Origin: Bacteroidales bacterium
GTDB taxonomy: Bacteria > Bacteroidota > Bacteroidia > Bacteroidales > F082
Length of the DNA stretch: 64,000 nt
Assembly: GCA_017508895.1 (NCBI GenBank)
Contig: JAFWRA010000141.1
Span: 1 to 64,000, forward strand
Reading direction: 5' to 3'
Program-made: the position numbers and the translations under genes
In this document: piece by piece, positions 34,607-42,789 of the stretch
Layout of the letters: every line of letters starts with the position of its first letter
Numbering within the stretch: position 1 is the stretch's first letter
Notes under the pieces: generated by a model
Told to the model about the DNA's origin: nothing
Databases searched by the model: none
Seen by the model: only the letters and a program-made list of their open reading frames with translations

Positions 34607-37150
34607 ATGAAAAAGTTACTTACAATTACAGTTCTAATGGCTTTGGCCTTGGGTGGATTTGCTCAAATCCTCCATTATGATTTCTCTGCTGTTTGTGAGA
34701 CAGGACAAACCTTGTACTACCGTATCTCAAACGAGGAAGAAAAAACAGTAATGCTAACCTACCCGTTTTCGGAAGAAAACTCTTGGTTTACGGGCGATAA
34801 TTATTATGATGGTCATCCTGAGCCACAAGGAGAAATTACTCTGCCATTAACTGTGACTTACAACGATATACAATACTTCATAACCGCAATCGATGACAAT
34901 GCTTTCAATTATTGTTGTGGTTTGACGGGAAACCTAACCATACCCGAAGGTATCGTATCCATTGGATCCAGGGCTTTTCGTCATTGTAACTTTACATCCA
35001 TTACACTACCCAAAAGCCTAGAAGTAATAGTTTCCTTAGATTATGGATACGGTACTCCGTTTGTTTACTGTAGTTCTTTGGAGTCCATTTCTGTTGATGA
35101 CGAGAATCCGATATTCTATTCAGAAAACAATGCCATTATCAGAAGAGAAGATAAAACTTTAGTGGTGGGATGTAAAACAACCACCATTCCAGACGAGATT
35201 GAAACCATTGGCCATTCGGCTTTTCAGGGAGCTGGTGACGGCGGTGATTTGGTTATCCCCAATTCTGTAACAGCTATCAATGACTATGCTTTCTATGAAA
35301 GCCAGTTTTCAGGAACAATCACGTTTTCGGATTCATTGAGATACATCGGTGTGAAGGCATTTAGTTATTGTCATATTTCAGGTTCGCTAAGCATTCCCAG
35401 TTCCGTAACGGAGATCGGGAATTATGCCTTTTCTGATTGTAGTCATTTGACAGGTAATTTATCACTTTCTTCATCACTTTCCACAATTAATAAAAGAGCT
35501 TTCCAACATGTTGGCTGTAATGGTACCTTAATCATCCCAAACTCAGTGAACCATATCGGTGAGGGAGCTTTTTATTTCACTAATTATTCCGAACTTGTTT
35601 TAGGAAATTCTGTCACAACTATTGAAGACAATGCATTTAATAACATCTGGAATAGTATTCATCTAACAGGTGCATTAAAACTACCTACCTCACTCATCGA
35701 AATTGGCCGTGAGGCATTTGCGTACACTGCCTTCGATGAAATCCATTCTCCAAACACGACACCACCCACGCTTAATACACTTGCTTTTCAACAGTGCGAT
35801 AATAATATTCCGATTCATATTCCTTTTGGCTGCACAGAAGCTTATCAAAACGCCGAGGGTTGGAACTATTTCACCAACTTTATCGAAGAAGAGCCTATCC
35901 TTTATACCGACTATGAACCAGACACTTGTAAGTTCATCACTTCCAGCCATGAATCAGACTTTATGTTCGACATTGACCTTGACGGCACAGTCGATATGAC
36001 CCTATCTGGATATACACAACATGGCGCCGTTCTTATTAACATTGCCATGTCGAATGGTTTTCAACTATGTCGCTCAAACGAAAATACCATTTTGAATGCT
36101 GATACAATTAACTGGTTCCAAGCCGATGACCTATCGAATGGATTTCCTTTGGATAGTTATAGAAAAAGATTCGGATTCAGAAAAACTGTTGGCGAGCACT
36201 ACTTCTATGGATGGATGGAAATTTACTGGGATGGTATCTTCGTTCCCGAAGGCAAAATGATCTATTTAGACAGAATGGCTTTCTGCACCATCCCCGACTA
36301 TCCTTTCCGCTGGGGACAAACAAGCTTAGACAGCATAACGATGGAAGGCTCCGAATGGTACTACGAAATCCTCAACGACGACGGCAGCATCACCTACCAA
36401 CACTTGGAATGCACAGGCGACACCGTCATGCAAGGCAAGCGACCTAAGGTAATCGTGCGCAGCAACACACACTACGACCGCGATACCGTCACTGAAATAT
36501 CACACGAATACATCTATGAGGAAAACGGCTTCGTCTATTGGTGGAACAATGAGTTGGAAGAATTCACCACACTTTACAACCTCAATGCCAACGTTGGCGA
36601 CGAATGGGAAATCAAGGTTGGAACTGAAAGCCTCACCATGCATGTGGATGCCGTAGAAAATTACGAATATGAAGGCAGAACCTATCGGATGCTTCATGTG
36701 AGCGACCCCAATGACCTTTTCAGTGGCGACATCGTGTGTGGCATCGGCCACCTCACCAGTTTCTTCCCCGAAAGGCTGATGAATCGAGGAAAAGGTTATC
36801 GTGTGGAAGGCATGCGTTGCTATTGGGTGGAGGGCGAACTGATCTTTAAATACGGAGACAGGGACTGCGACGAGGTGTATGAACAACTGCACAACGGCGT
36901 AGAGGACAACCCTTCGGCAGGCTCAGGGACCTTTGTGGTTTATCCTAATCCTACCAACGGCATTCTCACCATTCATCATTCTGCATTCAGCATTCCGAAT
37001 TCAGAATTCAGAATTACCAACCTCATGGGACAAACTCTGCTGCAAGGCAACATCACCACCGAAACACAACAAATTAATATTGAATCATTGCCTGCTGGAA
37101 TGTATTTCATCACCTTTGCAGGCGAAACACGGAAATTTGTGGTTCGATAA
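34607..37150 (+). CDS. T9SS cargo paralogue C: BspA-like leucine-rich repeat head, shared tail module
   Basis: Secreted protein of 847 residues with signal peptide MKKLLTITVLMALALGGFAQ. Residues about 75-420 are BspA/LRR_5 leucine-rich repeats (LTIPEGIVSIGSRAFRHC, LVIPNSVTAINDYAFYES, LSIPSSVTEIGNYAFSDC). A second domain (about 430-570) has no family that I recognise. The shared module (WYYEILNDDGSITYQHLECT to GDRDCDEVYEQLHNG) and the sorting domain (VYPNPTNGIL, FRITNLMGQTLLQG, LPAGMYFITFAGE, KFVVR) follow. BspA-like repeats are often adhesins, so a surface-binding role is plausible. In its 81-base identity with paralogue A (36388-36468) it is closer to A than to B. Sequence at 36978-37016 is a repeat element read as protein. 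Confidence 0.85.
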   Translation: MKKLLTITVLMALALGGFAQILHYDFSAVCETGQTLYYRISNEEEKTVMLTYPFSEENSWFTGDNYYDGHPEPQGEITLPLTVTYNDIQYFITAIDDNAFNYCCGLTGNLTIPEGIVSIGSRAFRHCNFTSITLPKSLEVIVSLDYGYGTPFVYCSSLESISVDDENPIFYSENNAIIRREDKTLVVGCKTTTIPDEIETIGHSAFQGAGDGGDLVIPNSVTAINDYAFYESQFSGTITFSDSLRYIGVKAFSYCHISGSLSIPSSVTEIGNYAFSDCSHLTGNLSLSSSLSTINKRAFQHVGCNGTLIIPNSVNHIGEGAFYFTNYSELVLGNSVTTIEDNAFNNIWNSIHLTGALKLPTSLIEIGREAFAYTAFDEIHSPNTTPPTLNTLAFQQCDNNIPIHIPFGCTEAYQNAEGWNYFTNFIEEEPILYTDYEPDTCKFITSSHESDFMFDIDLDGTVDMTLSGYTQHGAVLINIAMSNGFQLCRSNENTILNADTINWFQADDLSNGFPLDSYRKRFGFRKTVGEHYFYGWMEIYWDGIFVPEGKMIYLDRMAFCTIPDYPFRWGQTSLDSITMEGSEWYYEILNDDGSITYQHLECTGDTVMQGKRPKVIVRSNTHYDRDTVTEISHEYIYEENGFVYWWNNELEEFTTLYNLNANVGDEWEIKVGTESLTMHVDAVENYEYEGRTYRMLHVSDPNDLFSGDIVCGIGHLTSFFPERLMNRGKGYRVEGMRCYWVEGELIFKYGDRDCDEVYEQLHNGVEDNPSAGSGTFVVYPNPTNGILTIHHSAFSIPNSEFRITNLMGQTLLQGNITTETQQINIESLPAGMYFITFAGETRKFVVR
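36978..37016. repeat. ATTCTGCATTC/GAATTCAGAATTC repeat inside the sorting domain of paralogue C
   Basis: ATTCTGCATTCAGCATTC on the left and GAATTCAGAATTCAGAAT on the right form an imperfect inverted repeat of the same family as the intergenic element at 21731-21797. It encodes HSAFSIPNSEFRI, between NGILTI and the conserved ITNLMG. Confidence 0.75.
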
Positions 37151-37159
37151 ACATGAGCT

Positions 37160-37232
37160 TGTAGGGCTGTCGTACTACGGAAGTCGCTCGATAAAAACGA
37201 CACAGCGGCGGCTACGATGTGACAGCCCTACA
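37160..37232. repeat. Inverted repeat between convergent genes (TGTAGGGCTGTC)
   Basis: TGTAGGGCTGTC (37160-37171) is inverted perfectly as GACAGCCCTACA (37221-37232) around a 49-base centre. It lies between paralogue C and the convergent AsmA-like gene. It could serve as a terminator for both, but there is no U-tract. No other copy in the window. Confidence 0.75.
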
Positions 37233-37247
37233 GGCAAACGAAAGCAT

Positions 37248-40200
37248 TTACCTCACATTCGACTTCAAGCGGTCGGCGATTTTCTTCTTTAGTTCGAAAT
37301 ACAGTTGCTCTCGGTCGCTACGTTTGTTGGGTTTGTAAAGATTGGGGTATTTGCAGTCTTCAAGCTTGTATTCCAACTTGTTGAATGGTCCCGAAATCTT
37401 CAATCCCAATCTCACTGGCAAAGGCGACTGCGTCACTGAGAGATGGTATTCACCGTTCTTGTCCAAAGTCATACGTCCGTCAACCGTTACCTTGTATTTC
37501 CCGATGGCAATCTGCGAAGGCCACAGATCAATCTCATCCTTAAATGCCGTGAGTTGCACATCGAGACTATCGACACGGTACTCACCATTGGTGCTGACAT
37601 TCAGCATGTCGGTAATCTTCGTAAAGGTGAATTTATCATTCACTGTCAGGTTCTTGCCCTCAATGTCGGCAGCGGCACGCAAGGTGGAAATCTTGGGCTC
37701 GTAGTTCGACTTGAGATTGGTCTCAGCCCCAAGATGGAACTCGCCCTGTCCATCGAAGGTCTTCAGCATAGGCACCAACGTATCGATATAGGGAATCATG
37801 TGCAACAAGTCGTTAATCTGCACATTGAGCAGGTGAAAGTCCATGGCCAAGAAGAGGTTGTTCTTCCGTGGTGACTGGTACATGGCCGTAAGTTGCATCT
37901 CGGCAGCCTTGTTGGTGAAACCGATTTCCTGCAAAATCAAGGTACCATCCTTCACCGTGAGCGTTCCGTTGAGGTTGTTCAGGTCAAAGTTGTCATACAA
38001 AGCCTTCTTCGTGTTTAGGATGAAGCTGAAATCGACTCCCTCAGGAACCATAAACGGATTGTCTTCGCCATAATCATTGGTTTCGGTTGCTGAGCCCTCG
38101 GATGAAGGCGAAGCACCAAGGCCGCTGGTCAAATCCATGATTTCGTTGATATCCATAAGATTGGAGGTGAGTTGCATCTCACCTTTCATCAAATTCTTGT
38201 GGTCTTCTATCCACTTCTTGACACCAATGACGCTCCCTTGCAGGCTCATGTCGGACTGCCCGATGCGGAAGGTGCTCTTCTTGAAATCGAGTTCGTCGGA
38301 ATTAAAGAGGAAATCAATGTTGTTGATGCGGATTTCTTCATCGAGACCCGACACCTGCACCACGGCATTGTTAAGCATAAAGTCGGCCAACGGATTCCAT
38401 TGGTTCAGGAAATCTTTCTTGTCTTTGTTTTGATCCACTGACGCATCCACTTTCAATGACTTCGTGTTCAAAGCATAACTCTTGCCCATGGCGGCATCCA
38501 GTTCGTTGCTGTTGAAGACGACATGTGCCTTCAGTCCCTTTGAATGTTTGGTAGGCTGAGTAACGAAATTAACGGAGGGTCGGTTGATTTGTGCCGAAAT
38601 GCTATCATACTTCAAATCCAAATGGCCGAACTTCAGGTCGGCATTCAGGTCCATCTTTTCCATTCCTTTCTTGATATTGTCGGCACTCACATCAACGGCA
38701 AAATCCTTCACATCGGCTCGAATGCCTTCACCCATTCGGGCCTGGAACACATCGGAAGCAAGGGATACAAAGCCTCCCCTACGACCCTTTTCCTTTGCCG
38801 AGGCAGGTAAGGTGAGTCCCAGATGAAGCATAGGTGCCGTTGCATGAATGGTATCCATATCGAATGCAAAATTCTTGACTTTCAACTTTCCTTTGGCAAC
38901 AAGACGGTTGAGGTTGTAGTCTTTCAGAGTCTTCATCAGTTGCTTCAGTGTGAAATTGGCATCCAGGTTGAGGTCAGTACGGCCGTCCAACTTGAGGTTC
39001 TTAGGCAGAAAACCTTTCAAATCATTTATCGGCACATCCCCTTTCACGTTGAATTTGAAACGCATGTCACCCAACAAGTCCTTGATCGTGCCTTTTAGAT
39101 TAAGGTCGCTGCGGTTGAATTTGGCATTCAAGCTATTGACTTCTACACTACCCGTACTTTCGTTGAGGTCCAAATCCAGCAAGCCATCCAGATTGATAGC
39201 TGTAAAAGGATAAGGCAGACGTGGAACGTTGACCGTGGCATTGTCGGTTTGGATTTTAGCCGATATCACGGGCATGAGGCTGTCGTTGTATATGCCTTTC
39301 ACCTCGACCGCATTGAGTGTCAACTTGCCGGAATAATTAATATCGCTCAGCCGCTGCTGAATGCGTTCTGGTAAGTAGGTCAACACATCCTCGATGAGCA
39401 AAGTATTGGTATTCAAGTTCAAATCAAGATTGTAATCACCATTCTCAGCCATTCCAGCATCGCCTCCCAAATCAATTAGATAACTGTTTAATCCGATTTG
39501 CGCCTGATCCAAATGGGCGGCTTTGTCCTTCAAACTCAACTGAAGCGGCAGATTCAAGCTCAACGTATCGTTTTTCAGATAAGGCTCCTTGAGATCCAGA
39601 CAAATGCCCGGAGTGCCCAATTTCAAAACCCCTGAAATCTGATTCATCTCAGTGACATCGCCATCGAAATCCAGATTCAATGATTTCAATGCCATTTTGA
39701 TAGCTTTCATCTTCAGATTCAAATCATCTGCTTTCAAGGTCAGGTTTGCGCTGATGTCTTGATTTTGCATATTGCCTTTCAAATCAAGATTGAGGCCTTT
39801 GACTTGAGCCATCATCCCATTGCGGTCATCAGAATACAGCAAAGTGGAATTCTTCAGTTTCACTTCCTCAATGTCAACCAGATAATCAAAAGAAGTATGG
39901 GTTGTATCATCACTCGTGTTGAACACATTGAGGTTGCTGTTGCCTATGGAATCCGTATAGAGGTTGACAAAAGCGTCCTCAAGGATGCAACGCCTGAGAA
40001 TGATTTCCTTCTCTTTCAAGAGTTTCTTGGCATCCACAACAACAATAAGGTTGTCGATGTTGGCCATGGTATCGGAAGGTGAGCCCGGCATCGGATTGAT
40101 GAGCGCGACATTCTCGATTGCAATGCCTACATTGGGAAAGGTCTTGAACAAGGTAAGATCAGCCTTGCCCAACTGCATCTCACAGTTCACAAACTGCGGT

Positions 40201-40331
40201 GCGTATTTTCTGACCATTTTGGTGAGTCTACCCGAGGAAGTAATCATCGCTGCTGCAATGCCAGCAACAACAAGCACCAATCCGACAAGGGATGCCAAAG
40301 TTATACCCGTGATTTTCAGTGCTTTTTTCAT
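37248..40331 (-). CDS. AsmA-family protein
   Basis: Large envelope protein of 1027 residues. One N-terminal membrane helix (about 7-31, ITGITLASLVGLVLVVAGIAAAMI) is followed by a very long region of repeating short beta strands typical of AsmA-like proteins, now seen as bridge-like lipid-transfer proteins between membranes. Family-like segments are LGKADLTLFKTFPNVGIAIENVALIN near the N-terminus and the AsmA C-terminal domain with LNGTLTVKDGTLILQEIGFTNKAAEM and FDGQGEFHLGAETNLKSNYEPKISTL. The role in lipid transport is inferred from the family. It is second in an operon: the small lipoprotein gene ends three bases before its start. Confidence 0.87.
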   Translation of the reverse strand: MKKALKITGITLASLVGLVLVVAGIAAAMITSSGRLTKMVRKYAPQFVNCEMQLGKADLTLFKTFPNVGIAIENVALINPMPGSPSDTMANIDNLIVVVDAKKLLKEKEIILRRCILEDAFVNLYTDSIGNSNLNVFNTSDDTTHTSFDYLVDIEEVKLKNSTLLYSDDRNGMMAQVKGLNLDLKGNMQNQDISANLTLKADDLNLKMKAIKMALKSLNLDFDGDVTEMNQISGVLKLGTPGICLDLKEPYLKNDTLSLNLPLQLSLKDKAAHLDQAQIGLNSYLIDLGGDAGMAENGDYNLDLNLNTNTLLIEDVLTYLPERIQQRLSDINYSGKLTLNAVEVKGIYNDSLMPVISAKIQTDNATVNVPRLPYPFTAINLDGLLDLDLNESTGSVEVNSLNAKFNRSDLNLKGTIKDLLGDMRFKFNVKGDVPINDLKGFLPKNLKLDGRTDLNLDANFTLKQLMKTLKDYNLNRLVAKGKLKVKNFAFDMDTIHATAPMLHLGLTLPASAKEKGRRGGFVSLASDVFQARMGEGIRADVKDFAVDVSADNIKKGMEKMDLNADLKFGHLDLKYDSISAQINRPSVNFVTQPTKHSKGLKAHVVFNSNELDAAMGKSYALNTKSLKVDASVDQNKDKKDFLNQWNPLADFMLNNAVVQVSGLDEEIRINNIDFLFNSDELDFKKSTFRIGQSDMSLQGSVIGVKKWIEDHKNLMKGEMQLTSNLMDINEIMDLTSGLGASPSSEGSATETNDYGEDNPFMVPEGVDFSFILNTKKALYDNFDLNNLNGTLTVKDGTLILQEIGFTNKAAEMQLTAMYQSPRKNNLFLAMDFHLLNVQINDLLHMIPYIDTLVPMLKTFDGQGEFHLGAETNLKSNYEPKISTLRAAADIEGKNLTVNDKFTFTKITDMLNVSTNGEYRVDSLDVQLTAFKDEIDLWPSQIAIGKYKVTVDGRMTLDKNGEYHLSVTQSPLPVRLGLKISGPFNKLEYKLEDCKYPNLYKPNKRSDREQLYFELKKKIADRLKSNVR

Positions 40332-40334
40332 GGG

Positions 40335-40697
40335 TTATTCGACTTTCGTATAATAATGGGTTTTGCCATAGTCGTCGCTATAAACAAGCGTTGATGGGGT
40401 AAGCGAAGAGACCGTATATACTTTGGGGACGGTAACAAAGGTTCCAATATGCTCATGAACAAGTGTCGCACCATCCAGCGACCACTTGAAGAGCTGGGCT
40501 TCTGCCTCGCTAACATCATCACTCACATCCCATGTGGCCCCCAACCCAGTATTGTCATAGCGTTCAAACACAGAGCCTTCCTGCCAACGGCCATACAACA
40601 ACGTCGCGTCGAAGTTATCCTCGTTACCAAAGCCACTACAGGAGCTAACGCCCAGCATCAGTAGCACTCCCATAAGTAAATAGAGTAGTTTTTTCAT
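40335..40697 (-). CDS. Lipocalin-like lipoprotein
   Basis: A 120-residue lipoprotein: MKKLLYLLMGVLLMLGVSSC with lipidation at Cys20. The mature part looks like the small lipocalin-like domains common in Bacteroidales: LLYGRWQEGSVFERYDNTG, a middle strand LFKWSLDGATLVHEH, and a final TPSTLVYSDDYGKTHYYTK. Ligand unknown. It is first in an operon with the AsmA-family gene (three-base gap), and has a TAnnTTTG promoter. Coupling to an AsmA protein hints at an envelope or lipid-related job, which is inference. Confidence 0.75.
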   Translation of the reverse strand: MKKLLYLLMGVLLMLGVSSCSGFGNEDNFDATLLYGRWQEGSVFERYDNTGLGATWDVSDDVSEAEAQLFKWSLDGATLVHEHIGTFVTVPKVYTVSSLTPSTLVYSDDYGKTHYYTKVE

Positions 40698-40737
40698 TGT
40701 TTAGTATTATTCGTTTGCTTTGATTCTTATTTTTCGG

Positions 40738-40745
40738 CAAAAGTA
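40738..40745 (-). promoter_or_regulatory. Promoter -7 element for the lipocalin-like/AsmA operon
   Basis: The minus strand reads TACTTTTG, 40 bases before the ATG at 40697. It is divergent from the amidase promoter at 40758-40765. Confidence 0.55.
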
Positions 40746-40757
40746 ATAAGATTTTTC

Positions 40758-40765
40758 TATCTTTG
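40758..40765 (+). promoter_or_regulatory. Promoter -7 element for the amidase-tadA operon
   Basis: TATCTTTG, full TAnnTTTG match, 20 bases before the ATG at 40786. Confidence 0.6.
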
Positions 40766-40785
40766 CATCAGTATTCAATTTAATC

Positions 40786-41580
40786 ATGCAAAACCTCAAT
40801 ATCGCTTACATTCAGTCCGATCTCAAATGGGAAGACAAATCAGCTAATCTGCAGCATTTCAACCAGTTGTTGGAACAAGTCAAACCCGAAACCGACTTGA
40901 TTCTTTTCCCAGAGACTTTTACAACGGCCTTCCCGGTTGACCCCAAAAACTATGCCGAAAAAGAAGACGGCACGACGATGCAGTGGCTAAAAACGCAATC
41001 CAAAGCCCAAAACGCAGTGATTTGCGCTACTTTCCCGTTGGAAAAGGATGGACACTATTACAACAGTCTCGTCTGGATGCGCCCCGACGGCAGTTATGAG
41101 CTCTATTTCAAGCGGCACACCTTCACTATGGGTGGCGAAGACAAATTGGTGGAACACGGTGAGAAACAACTGGTTGTGGAGCTGAAAGGCTGGCGCATCC
41201 GCCCCATGGTGTGTTATGACATCCGCTTCCCTGTGTGGGCCCGCAACCGCTACGAAAACGGACTATATGAATACGATTTGGCCTTCTATCTCGCCAATTT
41301 CCCCGACTCCAGAATGATTGTGTGGAACACACTCCTGGTAGCCCGCGCCATTGAGAACCAAGCCTATTGGATAGGTGTGAACCGTGTCGGTGAAGATGCC
41401 AACGACTTGCACTATAGCGGAGAGTCGCAGGTCATCAATTCTCGTGGCGAGGTCATCTCGAAGGCTGAAGCCTACAAGGAAGCGGTGATGCACTGCACCT
41501 TGGACTATGAAAAGCTGGAGCGCTTCAGACAAAAATTCCCTTTGGGACCCGATTGGGATGGGTTTGAAATCAAAAACTAA
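40786..41580 (+). CDS. Nitrilase-superfamily amidase (YafV / omega-amidase type)
   Basis: Carbon-nitrogen hydrolase of 264 residues. The catalytic triad is visible: E43 (LILFPETFTTAF), K109 (YFKRHTF) and C143 (MVCYDIRFPVWARN). These contexts are those of YafV/Nit2-type omega-amidases, which hydrolyse alpha-ketoglutaramate or alpha-ketosuccinamate in metabolite repair and methionine salvage. NFPDSRMIVWNTLLVARAIENQAYWIGVNRVG is also typical. The exact substrate is inferred from family. tadA follows after four bases, so the two form an operon. Confidence 0.9.
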   Translation: MQNLNIAYIQSDLKWEDKSANLQHFNQLLEQVKPETDLILFPETFTTAFPVDPKNYAEKEDGTTMQWLKTQSKAQNAVICATFPLEKDGHYYNSLVWMRPDGSYELYFKRHTFTMGGEDKLVEHGEKQLVVELKGWRIRPMVCYDIRFPVWARNRYENGLYEYDLAFYLANFPDSRMIVWNTLLVARAIENQAYWIGVNRVGEDANDLHYSGESQVINSRGEVISKAEAYKEAVMHCTLDYEKLERFRQKFPLGPDWDGFEIKN

Positions 41581-41584
41581 AACT

Positions 41585-42028
41585 ATGCCATTGACCGTTT
41601 TCTCCGACGAATACTACATGAAACAAGCCTATCAAGAGGCTCAAGCTGCCCTTGAGGCCGAAGAAATCCCCATTGGTGCTGTGGTAGTGTGCAACAACAA
41701 GGTCATCGCCCGCGCCCACAACCAAACCGAAACCCTCAACGACGTGACCGCCCATGCCGAGATGCTGGCCATCACTGCCGCTGCCAACGCATTAGGAGCC
41801 AAATACTTGGACGAATGTACGCTGTATGTCACCTTGGAGCCCTGCCCCATGTGTGCCGGAGCCCTATGCCATGCCCATATCGGCAAAATCATTTGGGCTG
41901 CCGACGACCCGAAAAATGGATTCTCACGCTTCGGCAACATGCTCCATCCCAAGACGAAGATCGATACTGGTATCATGCACGACGAATGTCTCTCGTTATT
42001 GACTGAGTTTTTCAAGAAAAGAAGATGA
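41585..42028 (+). CDS. tadA: tRNA-specific adenosine-34 deaminase TadA
   Basis: Converts A34 to inosine in the anticodon of tRNA-Arg(ACG). The 147-residue zinc deaminase has the HAE active site (VTAHAEMLAI) and the PCPMCAGAL zinc motif. EEIPIGAVVVCNN and KNGFSRFGNMLHP are TadA-like, which sets it apart from guanine or cytidine deaminases. The ATG at 41585 begins just after the amidase stop codon; an earlier in-frame start lies inside that gene and is unlikely. Operon with the amidase. Confidence 0.95.
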   Translation: MPLTVFSDEYYMKQAYQEAQAALEAEEIPIGAVVVCNNKVIARAHNQTETLNDVTAHAEMLAITAAANALGAKYLDECTLYVTLEPCPMCAGALCHAHIGKIIWAADDPKNGFSRFGNMLHPKTKIDTGIMHDECLSLLTEFFKKRR

Positions 42029-42086
42029 TTTTGCGCGAAACAGCTTTTTCTGTGCAATCATTGCAATTTTGCCGAAAAATAAATGG

Positions 42087-42094
42087 TAAATTTG
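42087..42094 (+). promoter_or_regulatory. Promoter -7 element for the membrane AraC-type gene
   Basis: TAAATTTG, full TAnnTTTG match, 23 bases before the ATG at 42118. Confidence 0.6.
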
Positions 42095-42117
42095 CACACT
42101 TTTAAGACAAGATTTCA

Positions 42118-42789
42118 ATGACAGGGCCTCAACTGCTTACATTAGCCATTATTATTGCGTTCGTATTGGCTTTCATTATCACAATGGTCGTGCTAAACAT
42201 CCATGCCAAAAAGATGTTCTCCACCAATTCAAGGTTGGTGGACAACCAAAATGCCTTATTGGAGCAAAACAAGCAGCAGGAAAAAGACAAAACCGAGTTG
42301 AAAAAACGAATTAATGAGTTGGAGGAAGAACTGAAGAACCAAACAGGAGGTGAAGTGGCTCAACTGAGGGAGCAAACGCGCGAGTACCGCGAGAACATCG
42401 AACTGACTTCCGACATGAGCGACGATGACCTGTTGGCTTGGATAGACAAAAAGATGGACGAAATGCGCCTATATACCGACACCAATCTCACTTTGAAATC
42501 CTTAGCGAACGCCCTGGGACTGACGCAACGGCGGTTAGGGTCTTTGTTCAAAAGCCATCCTAACTACACCAGCTTGGGCGACTATCTCAACGAGAAACGT
42601 GTTTTGTTGGCCTGTAGGCTACTGCGCGAGAAACCCAACTGGACCATCGAAGCCATTGGAACGGAAGCCGGATTTGGCAGTCGCCGCACTTTCCAAATGG
42701 AAATGAAACACCGTTTTGGCATCACGCCTTTGCAATACCGACAGGGGATGGAAACCGCCCATCAAGAAACACCACAAACTTCAGATTAA
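42118..42789 (+). CDS. Membrane-anchored AraC-type HTH regulator
   Basis: A 223-residue protein that starts with one membrane helix (about 6-28, LTLAIIIAFVLAFIITMVVL), then a coiled coil (about 35-100, rich in Gln, Lys, Glu) and a C-terminal AraC double helix-turn-helix (about 115-210). The HTH shows LTLKSLANALGLTQRRLGSLFK and the family signature IEAIGTEAGFGSRRTFQMEMKHRFGITPLQYR. No ligand-binding domain is present. The layout resembles the C-terminal end of Bacteroidota TPR-AraC regulators with the sensor removed. Target genes are not visible. It overlaps the convergent membrane-protein gene by nine bases. Confidence 0.85.
   Translation: MTGPQLLTLAIIIAFVLAFIITMVVLNIHAKKMFSTNSRLVDNQNALLEQNKQQEKDKTELKKRINELEEELKNQTGGEVAQLREQTREYRENIELTSDMSDDDLLAWIDKKMDEMRLYTDTNLTLKSLANALGLTQRRLGSLFKSHPNYTSLGDYLNEKRVLLACRLLREKPNWTIEAIGTEAGFGSRRTFQMEMKHRFGITPLQYRQGMETAHQETPQTSD

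Noticed and set aside
28880..37150. Idea that the shared module is a known protease or carbohydrate-binding domain
   Set aside because: I see no catalytic motif (no HExxH, no GDSL, no Ser/His/Asp pattern) and cannot match it to a named family by eye, so it is left unnamed.
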